In this document: positions 22,744 to 33,800 of the stretch, piece after piece | Layout of the letters: each line of letters starts with the position of its first letter | Position numbering within the stretch: position 1 is the stretch's first letter | Assembly: GCF_003086295.3 (NCBI RefSeq) | Contig: NC_092044.1 | Span: 5,234,843-5,298,842 of the forward strand | From: Arachis hypogaea | Taxonomy: Eukaryota > Streptophyta > Magnoliopsida > Fabales > Fabaceae | Length of the DNA: 64,000 bases | Direction of reading: 5' to 3' | Position numbers and translations under genes: made by a program | Notes under the pieces: generated by a model | The model's input: the letters and a program-made list of their open reading frames with translations, nothing else | Databases searched by the model: none | Told to the model about the DNA's origin: nothing

Positions 22744-24176
22744 TGATGCGGTATTTATAACCCACACTTACTAACCGGCAAGTGCACCGGGTCGTACCAA
22801 GTAATACCTTACGTGAGTAAGGGTCAATCCCACGAGGATTGATGGATTAAGCAACAGTTATTGAGTGATAAGCTTAGTTAGGCAAGCAGAAATTGGTTTT
22901 GAGATGTTCAAAAAATTTAAGTGTAAATTCAGAATATCAAAGACAGGCAGATTAATAAGTTGGGGATAAAATATTAGAGAAAATAGTTAAGGTTTCAGAG
23001 TTATCTATTTTTTCAGATTTATTTTCTTACTAACTATTTTAATCATGCAAGATTTAATTTCATGGCAAACTATATATGACTAGACCCTAATTCCTTAGAC
23101 CTTCCTAGTCTCTTCTAAAATTCATTAACTGCCAATTCTTTGGTCAATTAATTCCAATTAGAGGGTGATGATCAATTTCTAGTTTATATACCAAAAGAAT
23201 TCTAATTATCCAAAGAATAAAGGGATTATATGTCACGTATCCCGTTAAATACAAACAATTAGAAATTCAGTATAATATGTTTTCAAGCTGTTGTTCAAGT
23301 AAAGAGCTTTTTCAAATTTATAAGAACTCAATTAGAACATGGGTCATACTTCCGTTCCACCCATATTCATAAAGTAAAGAGCGAAAACAATTATTGAAAT
23401 ATAAATCTAAACATGGATTAAATTAGAAAGATCAAACGAATAAATCCATACAAGTAGACAGAGCTCCTAACCTTAACAGTGGAGGATTAGTTGCTCATAG
23501 TTCATAATATAAATTTGTATAGAATTCCCTAATGGAATCCCTCTAATGTAATGCACCTAATAGAAGAGAAGTCTTTCCTTTTTATAACTAATCCTAATTA
23601 ATTTAAAATATAATATTTTAAATCAAGATAATATCTTTTCCTATTTTAAAATCAAATTTGAATTTAAATCAGAATTAACTAACTACTCTGCGTCTTGTAA
23701 TGTGGGGACCACCTAGCTTCACTGGATCTGCGCCTAACTTGGGTGCTAAAATGGGGCCCAGAAATCACCCCCAGCGGTTTCTACGTTTTCTGCACGTGGC
23801 GCATGTCACGCGTACGCGTCAGTCACGCGTATGCGTTAATAGTCTCTTCCGCAAGTCACACGGACGCATCGGTCATGCGTCCGCGTCGCTAAGCAAATCT
23901 TCAAATCACGCGTACGTGTCAGTCACGCGCACGCGTCGCCATGGATACTTCCAGATCAAGCGCACGCGTGCGCGTCGCTCCTCGCAGCCATCTCCTTCGA
24001 TTCTTGTGTTGCAGAAATTTCGTCAAATTCCGCCGAATGCTGTCTAAAATAAATAAAATTACCCAAAACTCAAAATAGCATCCATAGTGGCTAAAATGTA
24101 ATTAATTCTTAATTAAACTCAACAATTTAAGTGCAAATTCACTAGGAAAAGATAGACAAGATGCTCACGCATCACA
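22744..24176 (-). mobile_element. LTR copy B of the tandem Ty3-gypsy-like array
   Basis: It has the same ends as copy A (TGATGCGGTATTTATAACCC ... CTCACGCATCACA), 1433 bp. On the minus strand it ends ...ACCGCATCA and is followed by AGTTTTTG and then directly by TGACGCTGCG of the next unit, so most of the internal region that should follow a 5' LTR is missing. Confidence 0.85.
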
Positions 24177-25323
24177 ACACCAAACTTAAACTGTTGCTTG
24201 TCCTCAAGCAACCAAAACTAATATAAGCTTATGATGTGAATTTGCAAGAGAATGAGAATTTGATTAAGCTCATGTCTCTTTTTATAGTGGAATTTATAAC
24301 TGTAATCTTGAATAGGTTTGGCATCTCACTCTCCTTTGAATAAGAAGAATGTTAATGTCATTCGGAATTAGAATCCAGATAATATTATGAATTCTCTTAT
24401 CTTTTATATTTTAGTTTAATCCTTGAACACAGCAAAATTCACTTTAATTTATTTTTCTTTGGTGCTTTGCACCTTGAGCCTAGCCGTGAATTTAAATATT
24501 TTGTCTCAAGCTTTACTTGATACAGAAACACCACAATCACTTAACTGGGGAACTCTCTTTGAGTTCTGATTTTTTTTTTTAATTACTCCCAGACAGTAGT
24601 GCTCAAAGCCTTTGGCATATTCTGTTAAATGCAATTGATCTCGACTCTAAGTGTTCTGTCTCAAGGATTACTTGACACAATCACACCACAAGCATATGAC
24701 TAGGGAAACAACTCTTTGAGCTTTTAATCATGTCTTGACCTCCCTAATCATTGATGCTCAGAGCCTTGAACCTTGCTTTTATTATTATTTATTTCTTTAA
24801 TTATTTTTTTCAAGGATTAAATTTATTTTTAATTCAGAGAAGTCATAATAATTCTCTAAATTCCTGTTCCTTATACATCAACATCCCTTGATTCAAATTC
24901 AAATATGCACTGTTCATATCATGCATTCAAAAAATCACAGAAAATACCATCACATTTAAGTAAATAAGGCTATTCTTAGAATTAGACTCAATTTCTCATG
25001 CAATACATAACTTCTTTTCTTTTCTTTTTTTAGATTCAAGTTCAGTGAGTGGTACATGAAACATCTTTTCAACATTAAAGCAATTGAAAGAAAACTAATC
25101 CTAGGATTCTAACTAATAAAAGATCATGCAACAAACAAAGTAAAATAGCAGAAAACCGGAACATAACATAGAAAAAGAGGGGAGGAATAAAAAATATAAA
25201 AGGAACTCAACCACCTTAGTTATCCTAGCGGTCACTTTATTCTTCAGGTTGTGCTCCTCCGTGAAGATGATTTGCCTCCCTTTTGTGCCAGAAAAAACCA
25301 ATAAGCGCAGCGTCACAAAAACT
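24177..25323 (-). mobile_element. Internal 3' fragment between LTR B and LTR C
   Basis: About 1.15 kb, colinear with 19949-22743 without its solo LTR. It carries the CTTGAGGACAAGC motif beside LTR B and the CGCAGCGTCA end plus CAAAAACT linker beside LTR C. The small frames here are not gene-like. Confidence 0.75.
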
Positions 25324-26757
25324 TGATGCGGTATTTATAACCCACACTTGCTAACCGGCAAGTGCACCGGGTCGTACCAAGTAATACCTTAGGTGAGTAA
25401 GGGTAGATCCCACGAGGATTGATGGATTAAGCAATAGTTATTGAGTGATAAGCTTAGTTAGGCAAGCAGAAATTGGTTTTGAGATGTTCAAAAAGTTTAA
25501 GTGTAAATTTAGAATATCAAAGACAGGCATATTAATAAGTTGGGAATAAAATATTAGAGAAAATATTTAAGATTTCAGAGTTATCTATTTTTCCAGATTT
25601 ATTTTCTTACTAACTATTTTAATCATGCAAGATTTAATTTCATGGCAAACTATATATGACTAGACCCTAATTCCTTAGACCTTCCTAGTCTCTTCTAAAA
25701 TTCATTAACTGCCAATTTCTTGGTCAATTAATTCCAATTAGAGGGTGATGATCAATTTCTAGTTTATATGCCAAAAGAATTCTAATTATCCAAAGAATAA
25801 AGGGATTATATGTCACATATCCCGTTAAATACAAACAATTAGAAATTCAGTATAATATGTTTTCAAGCTGTTGTTCAAGTAAAGAGCTTTTCCAAGTTTT
25901 ATAAGAACTCAATTAGAACATGGGTCATACTTCCGTTCCACCCATATTCATAAAGTAAAGAGCGAAAACAATTATTGAAATATAAATCTAAACATGGATT
26001 AAATTAGAAAGATCAAACGAATAAATTCATACAAATAGACAGAGCTCCTAACCTTAACAGTGGAGGATTAGTTGCTCATAGTTCAGAATATAAATTTGTA
26101 TAGAATTCCCTAATGGAATCCCTCTAATGTAATGCACCTAATAGAAGAGAAGTCTTCCCTTTTTATAACTAATCCTAATTAATTTAAAATCTAATATTTT
26201 AAATTAAAATAATATATTTTCCTATTTTAAAATCAAATTTTAATTTAAATCAGAATTAACTAACTACTCCGTGTCTTGTAACGTGGGGACCACTTGGCTT
26301 CACTGGATTTGCGCCTAACTTGGGTGTTAAAATGGGGCCTAGAAATCACCCCCAGCGGTTTTTACATTTTCTGCACGTGGCGCATGTCACGCGTATGCGT
26401 CAGTCACGCGTACGCGTCGATAGTCTCTTCCGCAAGTCACGCGGACGTGTCGGTCATGCGTCCGCGTCGCTGAGCAAATCTTCAAATCACGCGTACGCGT
26501 CAGTCACACGCACGCGTCGCCATGGATACTTCCAGATCACGCGCACGCGTGTGCGTCGCTCCTCGCAACCATCTCCTTTGATTCTTGTGTTGCAGAAATT
26601 CCGTCAAATTCTGCTGAATGCTGCCTAAAATAAATAAAATTACCCAAAACTCAAAATAGCATCCATAGTGGCTAAAATATAATTAATTCTTTATTAAATT
26701 CAACAATTTAAGTGCAAATTCACTAGGAAAAAATAGACAAGATGCTCACGCATCACA
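25324..26757 (-). mobile_element. LTR copy C of the tandem Ty3-gypsy-like array
   Basis: Third copy, 1434 bp, with the same TGATGCG/CGCATCA tips. In the direction of the element (minus strand) it is the first LTR after the coding region at 29.6-28.6 kb, and so the best candidate for the original 3' LTR. Confidence 0.85.
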
Positions 26758-28600
26758 ACACCAAACTTAAACTGTTGCTTGTCCTCAAGCAACCAAAACT
26801 AATCTAAGCTTACGATGTGAATTTGCATGAGAATGAGAATTTGATTAAGCTCATGTCTCTTTTTATAGTGGGATTTATAACTGTAATCCTGAATAGGTTT
26901 GGCATCTCACAATCCTTTGAATAAGAAGAATGTTAATGTCATTCGGAATTAGAATCCGGATAATATTATGAATTCTCTGATCTTTTATATTTCAGTTTAA
27001 TCCTTGAACACAGCAAAATTCACTTTAATTTATTTTTCTTTGTTGCTTTGCACCTTGAGCCTAGCCGTGACTTTATGTTTTGTCTCAAGCTTTACTTGAC
27101 ACAGAAATACCATAAGCACTTAACTGGGGAACTCTCTTTGAGTTCTAATTTTTCTTTTAGTTACTCCCAAACAGTGGTGCTCAAAGCCTTTGGCATACTC
27201 TGTTAAATGCAATTGATCTCGACTCTAAGTGTTCTGTCTCAAAGATTACTTGACACAATCACACCACAAGCATATGACTAGGGAAATAACTCTTTGAGCT
27301 TTTAATCATGTCTTGACCTCCCTAATCATTGATGCTCAGAGCCTTGGACCTTGTTATTTATTTCTTTAATTATTTTTTTAAGGATTAAATTTATTTTTAA
27401 TTCAGAGAAGTCATAATAATTTTCTAAATTTCTGTTCCTTATACATCAACATCTCTTGATTTAAATTCAAATATGCACTGTTCATATCATGCATTCAAAA
27501 AATCACAGAAAATACCAACATATTTAAGTAAATAAGGCTATTCTTAGAATTAGACTCAATTTCTCATGCAATACATCACTTCTTTTCTTTTTTTTTAGAT
27601 TCAAGTTCAGTGAGTGGTACATGAAACATATTTTCAGCATTAAAGCAATTAAAAGAAAACTAATCCTAGGATTCTAACTAATAAAAGATCATGCAACAAA
27701 CAAAGTAAAATAGCAGATAACTGGAACATAACATAGAAAAAGAGGGGAGAAATAAAAAATATGAAAGGAACTCAACCACCTTAGTTATCCTAGCGGTCGC
27801 TTTATTCTTCAGGTTGTGCTCCTCCGTGAAGATGATTCGCCTCCCTTTTGTGCCAGAAAAAACCAATAAGCGCAGCGTCAACACCAAACTTAAAGGTTTG
27901 CTTGTCCTCAAGCAAAGAAGAACTGAAAATAGAAGAGACGAAGATTATGAGGAGAGAAAAATAAAAGGATAAAAGAATAAGAGAGAATTAGGATTGGGAG
28001 AGAGAGAAAAAGAAAAACTGGGCGGCGCAAGCGACTCGTGCGCGTAAGGCACGTGTATGCGTGGGTCGCGCATTCTTCATAATGATGCGTTAGCGTCATG
28101 CTCGCGTCCACGTGACCATATTTGTGCTTTTAACACACTTCTTGCCCCAAGCCAGCACAACTCTCTATCCAAACACTCTTTTGCGTCGATTTTGCAGGTC
28201 ACGCGTCCGCGTCAGTGGCGCGCCCGCGTGGATGCCGAAAATCACCAACGACGCGAACGCGTGGGGTACGCGATTGCATGGGCTTGTTTGTGCGAAATGC
28301 TCCATTCTTGCGCGACTCCCGCGCAACTCTTTGTTCATTTTTATTTTTCACGCACACCCCTTTGACGTGTACGCGTCAGCGACGCTTTCGCGTCGTGTGC
28401 ACGTTTATTTATTTATTTATTTATTATTTTTTTTATAGCTAGAGGTGTTCGGTTCCTATGATAAAAATAGCTGCATGATTTGAAAATTAGTAAGAACTCA
28501 ATAAAAATAAAATAAATGAGAAAATAACTAAGGATACGAAAAAGAACGATCATACCACGATGGGTTGTCTCCCACCAAGCACTTTTAGTTAAAGTCCTTA
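26758..28600 (-). mobile_element. 3' non-coding internal region of the Ty3-gypsy-like element
   Basis: Up to 27880 it matches the fragments between the other LTRs. From 27881 it continues into sequence not present in the other units: a second CTTGAGGACAAGCAAACC/AAGTTTGGTGT motif, a purine/pyrimidine-rich stretch at 27910-28015, a CG-rich cluster at 28025-28400, a TTTA run at 28404-28427 and, read on minus, GCTTGGTGGGAGACAACCC at about 28560-28580, a phrase found just after the last ORF of many legume Athila-type elements (recalled, not searched). Confidence 0.65.
28025..28400. repeat. CG-rich cluster in the retroelement 3' region
   Basis: It contains GTGCGCGTAAGGCACGTG, TCACGCGTCCGCGTCAGTGG, GACGCGAACGCGTGG and GACGTGTACGCGTCAGCG. 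Three overlapping frames here are open only because CG-rich DNA has few stop codons. Confidence 0.65.
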
Positions 28601-28625
28601 AGTTGGACATGCGGTGAGCTCCTTG

Positions 28626-29700
28626 TCATGGTGGCTTGTTCTTGTACTGATTCAGGAATCTCCACCAATGTTTGTAATTCCAATGGTTATCGGGATCCCA
28701 AACTATGCATCTAACGCCTTTGAGCAAGTTGAAGCAAGTGACAAGACCCAATGGGTGTTGGTTGTGGGAATGAATTCCAGGGTCCCAAATCTTGATTTTA
28801 CACCCGTCTTCTTGTGTATCACCATTGTTCTCGTCGGGTAGCAAGCGGTCTGAATTCTCACAGAGGCATCCAAACAACCTTCTAGATCCATTCAATTGAG
28901 CTCTACACCAATCATTGCACTTCAATTTGGAGCATGCAACCATATTGAACCTTGCTTGACAACTCTTGCCACTAACCATCTTTCTCTTACTCTTAATGCC
29001 ACAAAGAGCTTTAAGTTGACCATCCGTCTCTAGTAGCCCATATTCAAGTGGGAAAGTAAAGGTTAAGGATAGGAATTTTACCCACTTGAATGTTGTATTG
29101 GATGGTGATGGCTTTGGGAGAGGTCTTGCAAGCTACACTTCCTTGTGTTCTTCTTTGAATTCTTCCACTTCTTTGTAAGCTTCCTCAATTTCAACCTCTT
29201 CCTCTTGGTAGCTTTCTTCTAATTCAATCTCTTCTTCATTACTTACCAAGGGCATGGGAGGTTGTGCATCTTCCTCCTTTGTGGGTGCATCTTCCTCTTT
29301 TATTTTTGCATCTTCCTTTTCTTCCATGTGTGAGGATGAAAAGTTCTTTAGTTCACTGGAGTATAAACTCCTTTAATTGATTTCCTCACTTTCTTCCATA
29401 GGATCTTGCATTATATCTCTTGAGAAGAAATTTACTTGCTCCTCTTCCTGTGACTTGATAATTGACTGCACATGTTTCTCTATATTTTTGACACTTGTCT
29501 TTATATCATGTAGGCATTCTTTCATGAGGAGCTCAAGATCTGATGGTATTTGAGATGAATAGGAAGATGGTGTCTCTTGATATAGGTAGAAGGATGATAG
29601 TTCTTGATATAGGTAGAAGGATGATGGTCCTTTGATTGATTTCGCCAAATTCACTTCTATATTGATCCATGGATTAATTGGTCATATGATTTGTAGAAAT
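28626..29700 (-). pseudogene. Retroelement-associated reading frame: acidic repeats plus cysteine-rich domain, two in-frame stops
   Basis: On the minus strand one frame runs from about 29700 to the TGA at 28626-28628 and is broken only by TAA at 29373-29375 and TAG at 29133-29135. In order it has two short YLYQE repeats, a Glu/Lys-rich acidic part (EEEIELEESYQEEEVEIEE), then WVKFLSLTFTFPLEYGLLET, a GIKSKRKMVSG basic patch, and eight cysteines in the last 120 residues, several in CSKLKCNDWC and FGCLCENSD. I do not recognise a reverse transcriptase, integrase, protease or CCHC knuckle. It lies directly upstream of the element's 3' non-coding region, so it is probably an accessory ORF of a non-autonomous or truncated LTR element. 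A function is not claimed. Confidence 0.55.
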
Positions 29701-29753
29701 GTCGCAAGCAACACTGAGAATATATTTGTATCGAGATGCTCTGAATTGAACAT
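29640..29753. repeat. Direct repeat of about 112 bp, copy 1
   Basis: From GCCAAATTCACTTCTATATT to TGAATTGAACATTTTAG this stretch is nearly identical, in the same orientation, to 31540-31655 in the first intron of the RHD3-like gene; a few substitutions and one-base gaps separate them. It forms the right edge of the retroelement remnant. Confidence 0.85.
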
Positions 29754-30690
29754 TTTAGTCAACTTTTAACCTAAAAACCTAAATCACTAAAAAATTACAT
29801 CCTAATTAAATAAATAATTCTGTTTTAAAATTAATTATTTTAAATAAAACTAAAATTATTAAATAATTATGTTTTTCTAATAAATTATTTAAAATATAAC
29901 TAAAATTACTAAAAAGGTCTGTTTTTCAAAAAAAATAAAAACAAAACTAAAATTCTAAAACGAACTGTTTTTCAAATAAATTATATAAAATAAACTAAAA
30001 TTAATAAAATTTCTGTTTTAAAAAAAATAATTAAACTAAACTAAAATTAAAAAATATATACTAACATCTAACTAATACTATACACTAACAACAATTTATC
30101 AACGCTAACAAAGAAAATATATTTTTTAACTATTCTTAATCAACTAACAATTAATTTATTTATCTACTTAACAAAAAATTAATGTAAAAAAATTATATAT
30201 TATTTGTTTCTAAAATTTTTAGTTCAAAAAAATAGAATTAATCCTAATTAATTACTAATAAAATGTTTAAAATACTAACTTTTTTCTGTCTTTGACTGGT
30301 TGCCATTTTTTTATTGTGGTGTAAATAAAATGTCAACTTTCAATTTTGTTCTTCCAACAAAATAGAATAATAGGGATAGAGACTCTCAATTGAAGAAGAA
30401 AGAATGAAGGAAGAAGAGGATTGATTTTTTGATTAACGTGTAGAAAGAAAGAGACTTGTCACGTATCGATCATGCACAACAAAACGTCCGTCACGTTTTG
30501 GCCAAAACGTCAGTGACGTTTTCCGCATAACAACATCGACGTCTTCATGGCGGTATCTGACGACTCCCATAGCGCCGTTAATCTCTCCTGATAAGTCATT
30601 TTAGTGGGTAATACCACCTTTCGCCAAAGTTAATGAGAACTTTTTTTTTTTTTTTTTGGACTAAATGAGAACTTTATTTATCTTCGAATT
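29754..30690. other. Intergenic stretch upstream of the RHD3-like gene
   Basis: The first part (29754-30290) is AT-rich with recurrent ACTAAAATTA words. Around 30480-30525 there is an inverted repeat built on AAAACGTC(C)GTCACGTTTT and AAAACGTCAGTGACGTTTT, and a T run at 30639-30657. No gene is seen. Confidence 0.4.
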
Positions 30691-30812
30691 ATAAATGCCA
30701 CGATGAATGGGTTCCTTCCCGAAGTCTTTGTACGGTCAACTCAGTTCTGTCACTTTATTAAGTAGCTCTCTCCACTCTCCACTCTCCAACACAGAGAAAG
30801 AACAAAAGGAAT
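30690..30812 (+). promoter_or_regulatory. 5' leader of the RHD3-like gene, conserved with the second copy
   Basis: CTGTCACTTTA...GTAGCTCTCTCCA...CTCCAACACAGA...AAGAACAA is shared with 50224-50277 upstream of the second copy, in front of the same ATGAGTACG. This is probably the end of the 5' untranslated region. A TTATAAAT box at about 30690 could be a TATA element, but it is not shared. Confidence 0.45.
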
Positions 30813-33800
30813 ATGAGTACGTTATTTTCAATTTCTCTTCCGTTATTATTTTGATCTTTGTATCTGATTCATGCATTATTCCAGCCATTTAATTACGATC
30901 GTTGATCAAATATCACGCAAACTTCTTTTTGACCGGTTTTCTTCCCAAGGCTGAATTAACATACTAGTTTTGTTTTATTAGCATCATCAATTCATCATTA
31001 TTATTATTATTCACTTTAATTTCCTGCCAACTAACTCTGATTATCTGCTTGTGTATTAAATTTTGAGAATTTGAGATTTGTTTAAGATAACTGGAGAAAA
31101 ATCTCAGCTTTAGAGAAAATCCATAGAATTGTTGAGTATAGTGCTGCCGAATTTATTTAAGATAATCTCGTGAGACCCATCTGGATAAAAGGGCTTCCTT
31201 CAAGTTCAACAACAGAAGCGTAAAAGTTAAAACTTGTAGTAGTGTTTATTTGTTTGTTTGTTTGTTGCTCAATTTATTTATTATTTATTGATATGGCGTT
31301 GTTCCAATGAATGAAGTGGGGACCTTTTTAAGATGGGTCATGGGGGATGAGCTGAATGCCAATGGGGGGCATTTGCCATTTTTATTTTAGTAAATACTGC
31401 AATTTCTTCATTCTACTCTATAGATTATAGAACAATCTAAACGGTTAACAAAAATCTTCAGGCCATTGGTTTAGTATTATGTGATCTCATTATATTACAT
31501 TGCATGCTTCTTTGAATATCCGTCCCAAATAGGGATTTTGCCAAATTCACTTCTATATTGATCCATGGATTAATTGGTCATATGATTTGTAGAAATGTCG
31601 TAAGCAAACACTGAGAATATATTTGTATCGAGATGCTATGAATTGAACATTTTAGCAGTCTTTATCCCAGTTTTCTTTTCATGTTTTTTATTTTATTTTA
31701 TTTTTTCAGGTGGATGGGGGGAATGGTCACTGGGGGATGAACTCTACTCTGCGGGATCACCAGAACCCCGTTTTGCTGCTGGAGCATTGGCTTATCCATG
31801 TTATCCAACTCAGCTTATTGATGGAGATGGCAAATTCCATGTCGCTGATGCTGAAAACTTTGTTAAGGAGATGGAATTAGATAAATGTGGTCAATCGTAT
31901 GCTGTAGTTTCTATCATGGGTCCCCAAAGTAGCGGTATGCTTTCTTGCCTCCCTCCACTATCCCATTTTGTTTTCATAACTGTTTATTTATTTAAAATAT
32001 AAGTTAGTATAAACAAGTTTTAGTGTATTCTTTTGCATGTTATTTAATCTCATAACATGAGCCGAACCATATATACTGAAGGTATTTTTGGTACTCATGC
32101 CCAATCAAACTTACTGTTCTCTTCACTTTGGGCAGGGAAGAGCACACTCTTAAATTATTTGTTTGATACTGATTTCAAAGAAATGAATGCTGATGATGGA
32201 AGGCAAGTAGTTCTTGTAATCCCCATTCCCCAGCCGTATACAAAGTTATTTGACAAGACTTACATCTGGTGTAAATATAGACATGACATGATGGTATTTG
32301 CTTGTTTCTAGGTCTCAAACAACCAAAGGAATCTGGATTGCTAGGTGTGCAGGCATTGAGCCTTGCACACTTGTGTTGGATTTGGAGGGAACTGATGGAA
32401 TGGAGCATGGAGAAGAGGTTCTTCTCTCTCTCTCTCTCTCAATGATGATTTTTACTTGTTTATGTTTTATCTTACCTTATTTTTAATTCTGTTCTGGTGA
32501 TTCAGAATATGTTGCCAATATCCAGAGCAGCATAACCATCTTACATTTAATATATTGGAAGTTCTGATGTATGTGTGGACATCAGGACATGAGTCCCCTA
32601 TGACATTTTGGAGTTCCTACTTCCTATAACATTTATTTCCTTTTTTTCTTTCCGTGCATGTAATGTTCTTTTATCTACTTTTTGAGTAAAATGTTAGATT
32701 AATGGTTTTTCTATCTCGCTCTTTGAGTTTTGTGTTTTCATAGCAGAACAGAGTCCCATAATATTTCTAATACTGCATTTGCACTCTGATAGGGAGCAGT
32801 TAATATTTAGAAATTTTGATTATTGTAATGTGCGAGTTTGACATTGGTAAAAAAATATAACAAAGTTAAGGGTTAATAGTTCTGCTTTTCCTTGTACTGA
32901 AATTATCTTTATTGCAGGATGATACTTCATTCGAAAGTCAGAGTGCTCTTTTTGCTCTAGCAGTCTCAGATATAGTTCTTATAAACATGTGAGTTCCCTT
33001 TTTGTTTAATTTAGATAAATTGACAGTATAAAAAACTTTTAGGCACTTAACCCATCATATTCTTCTTTTCTATGCAATGATTGTGAAGGTGGTGCCATGA
33101 CATTGGCCGCCACAATGCAGCGAATAGGCCACTTTTGAAAACTATCTTTCAGGTATAATTTGGAAGCTGATCAGCCACAAATAACTGACTTGAATCCTGA
33201 AAAGTAGTCATTTATTAAATTGTATGCTCATTTTTTCAGGTCAAGATGAAATTGTTTACTCCACGCAAAATAACATTGCTTTTTGTCATTCGCGATAAAA
33301 CAAGGGTGCGTAAGAAAAATATTTTGAGCTAATTCAATTCTAAAGCAACTGTGCAATTTTTTCATAATGTTAACATGATGACCTTTCTTCTTATAGACAC
33401 CATTTGAACGCTTAAAAGAGCTTTTGCTAACAGATATTGAGAAGGTAATCCAGTGATTTTACCTTCATATAATGTCACTGAATTGTTATATAATTTACAT
33501 TGTCCTTTGTCAATTTACCCTTTTCTCTACAGATATGGGAAAGTTTTACTAAATCTAAACCAGACTCCCACAACGAGGCTGCACTAAGCGAATTTTTCAG
33601 TGTAAGCTCATCATTGCTAAACTTACTGAGCGTTTCTTGTTTTTAGCATAATCTATTGGCAGTTCATATTTCATAATAACTATTTGTTCTTGGAAACAAA
33701 CTCCAGGTTGAGGTCGTTGCTCTTTCTAGTTATGAACATAAAGAAGAGCAATTTAAGTCGGAGGTATGAACTGTAGGCTAGCTCCTTGGGTTATTACTTG

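Noticed and set aside
19502..28442. Arg/Ser/His-rich frames around 19502-19819, 23700-24047, 26320-26628 and 28057-28442
   Set aside because: They are the same CG-rich LTR cluster read in frame; the similarity between them reflects the repeated LTR, not a gene family.
31325..31380. Intron 1 sequence GGGTCATGGGGGATGAGCT resembling the start of exon 2 (GGTCACTGGGGGATGAACT)
   Set aside because: The match is under 25 bases and does not extend; an exon duplication cannot be supported.
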